From Neisseriaceae bacterium (GTDB lineage: Bacteria > Pseudomonadota > Gammaproteobacteria > Burkholderiales > Neisseriaceae), in the NCBI GenBank assembly GCA_017518785.1, contig JAFWUA010000061.1, positions 1 through 5,389 of the forward strand: 5,389 bases of DNA. Direction: 5' to 3'. A model generated the notes under the pieces. It worked only from the letters and a program-made list of their open reading frames with translations. It made no database searches and was not told the DNA's origin. Positions within the stretch are counted from its first letter, which is position 1; each line of letters opens with the position of its first letter. This document shows positions 5,385 through 5,389 of the stretch, in pieces. A program made the position numbers and the translations under genes.

Positions 5385-5389
5385 TTTAA

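Overview
The window is AT-rich bacterial DNA. It most likely comes from a member of the Neisseriaceae or a close betaproteobacterial relative; I cannot name a genus. Two things point there. A short oriented motif, AGTCTGCCGGAAA or a one-base variant, occurs six times in 5.4 kb, both inside genes and as an inverted pair after a gene. That is the behaviour of a Neisseriaceae DNA uptake sequence (DUS), although the spelling matches no dialect I know. There is also a surface lipoprotein with a TbpB-like C-terminal barrel. UbiA, PepP, gamma-carbonic anhydrase and the SPOUT methyltransferase are widespread in proteobacteria and do not discriminate.

Layout. Bases 1-47 may be the tail of an upstream gene. 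Bases 169-913 hold a lipoprotein gene split by a run of nine A; eight A would give one 247-residue protein. It ends at a hairpin built from two inverted DUS-like motifs (945-987). Bases 914-1324 have no gene and carry a decayed IS5-like palindromic repeat. Next comes a tight forward operon: ubiA (1325-2215), pepP (2219-3517) and a gamma-class carbonic anhydrase-like gene (3533-4075). Convergent to it, and overlapping it by 16 bp, is a SpoU/TrmH-family RNA methyltransferase on the minus strand (4060-4845). Bases 4846-5389 hold its likely promoter, another DUS-like motif, the frameshifted 3' remnant of a small membrane-protein gene on the minus strand, and a well-preserved MITE-like element (5254-5384).

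The operon genes are housekeeping: ubiquinone synthesis, proline-peptide turnover and a bicarbonate or metal hexapeptide-repeat protein. They share transcription rather than an obvious pathway. The accessory interest lies in three places: the apparently switched-off, possibly phase-variable surface lipoprotein; a candidate new DUS dialect that differs inside the usually conserved CTG core; and the MITE family, present as one fresh copy and at least one decayed copy.
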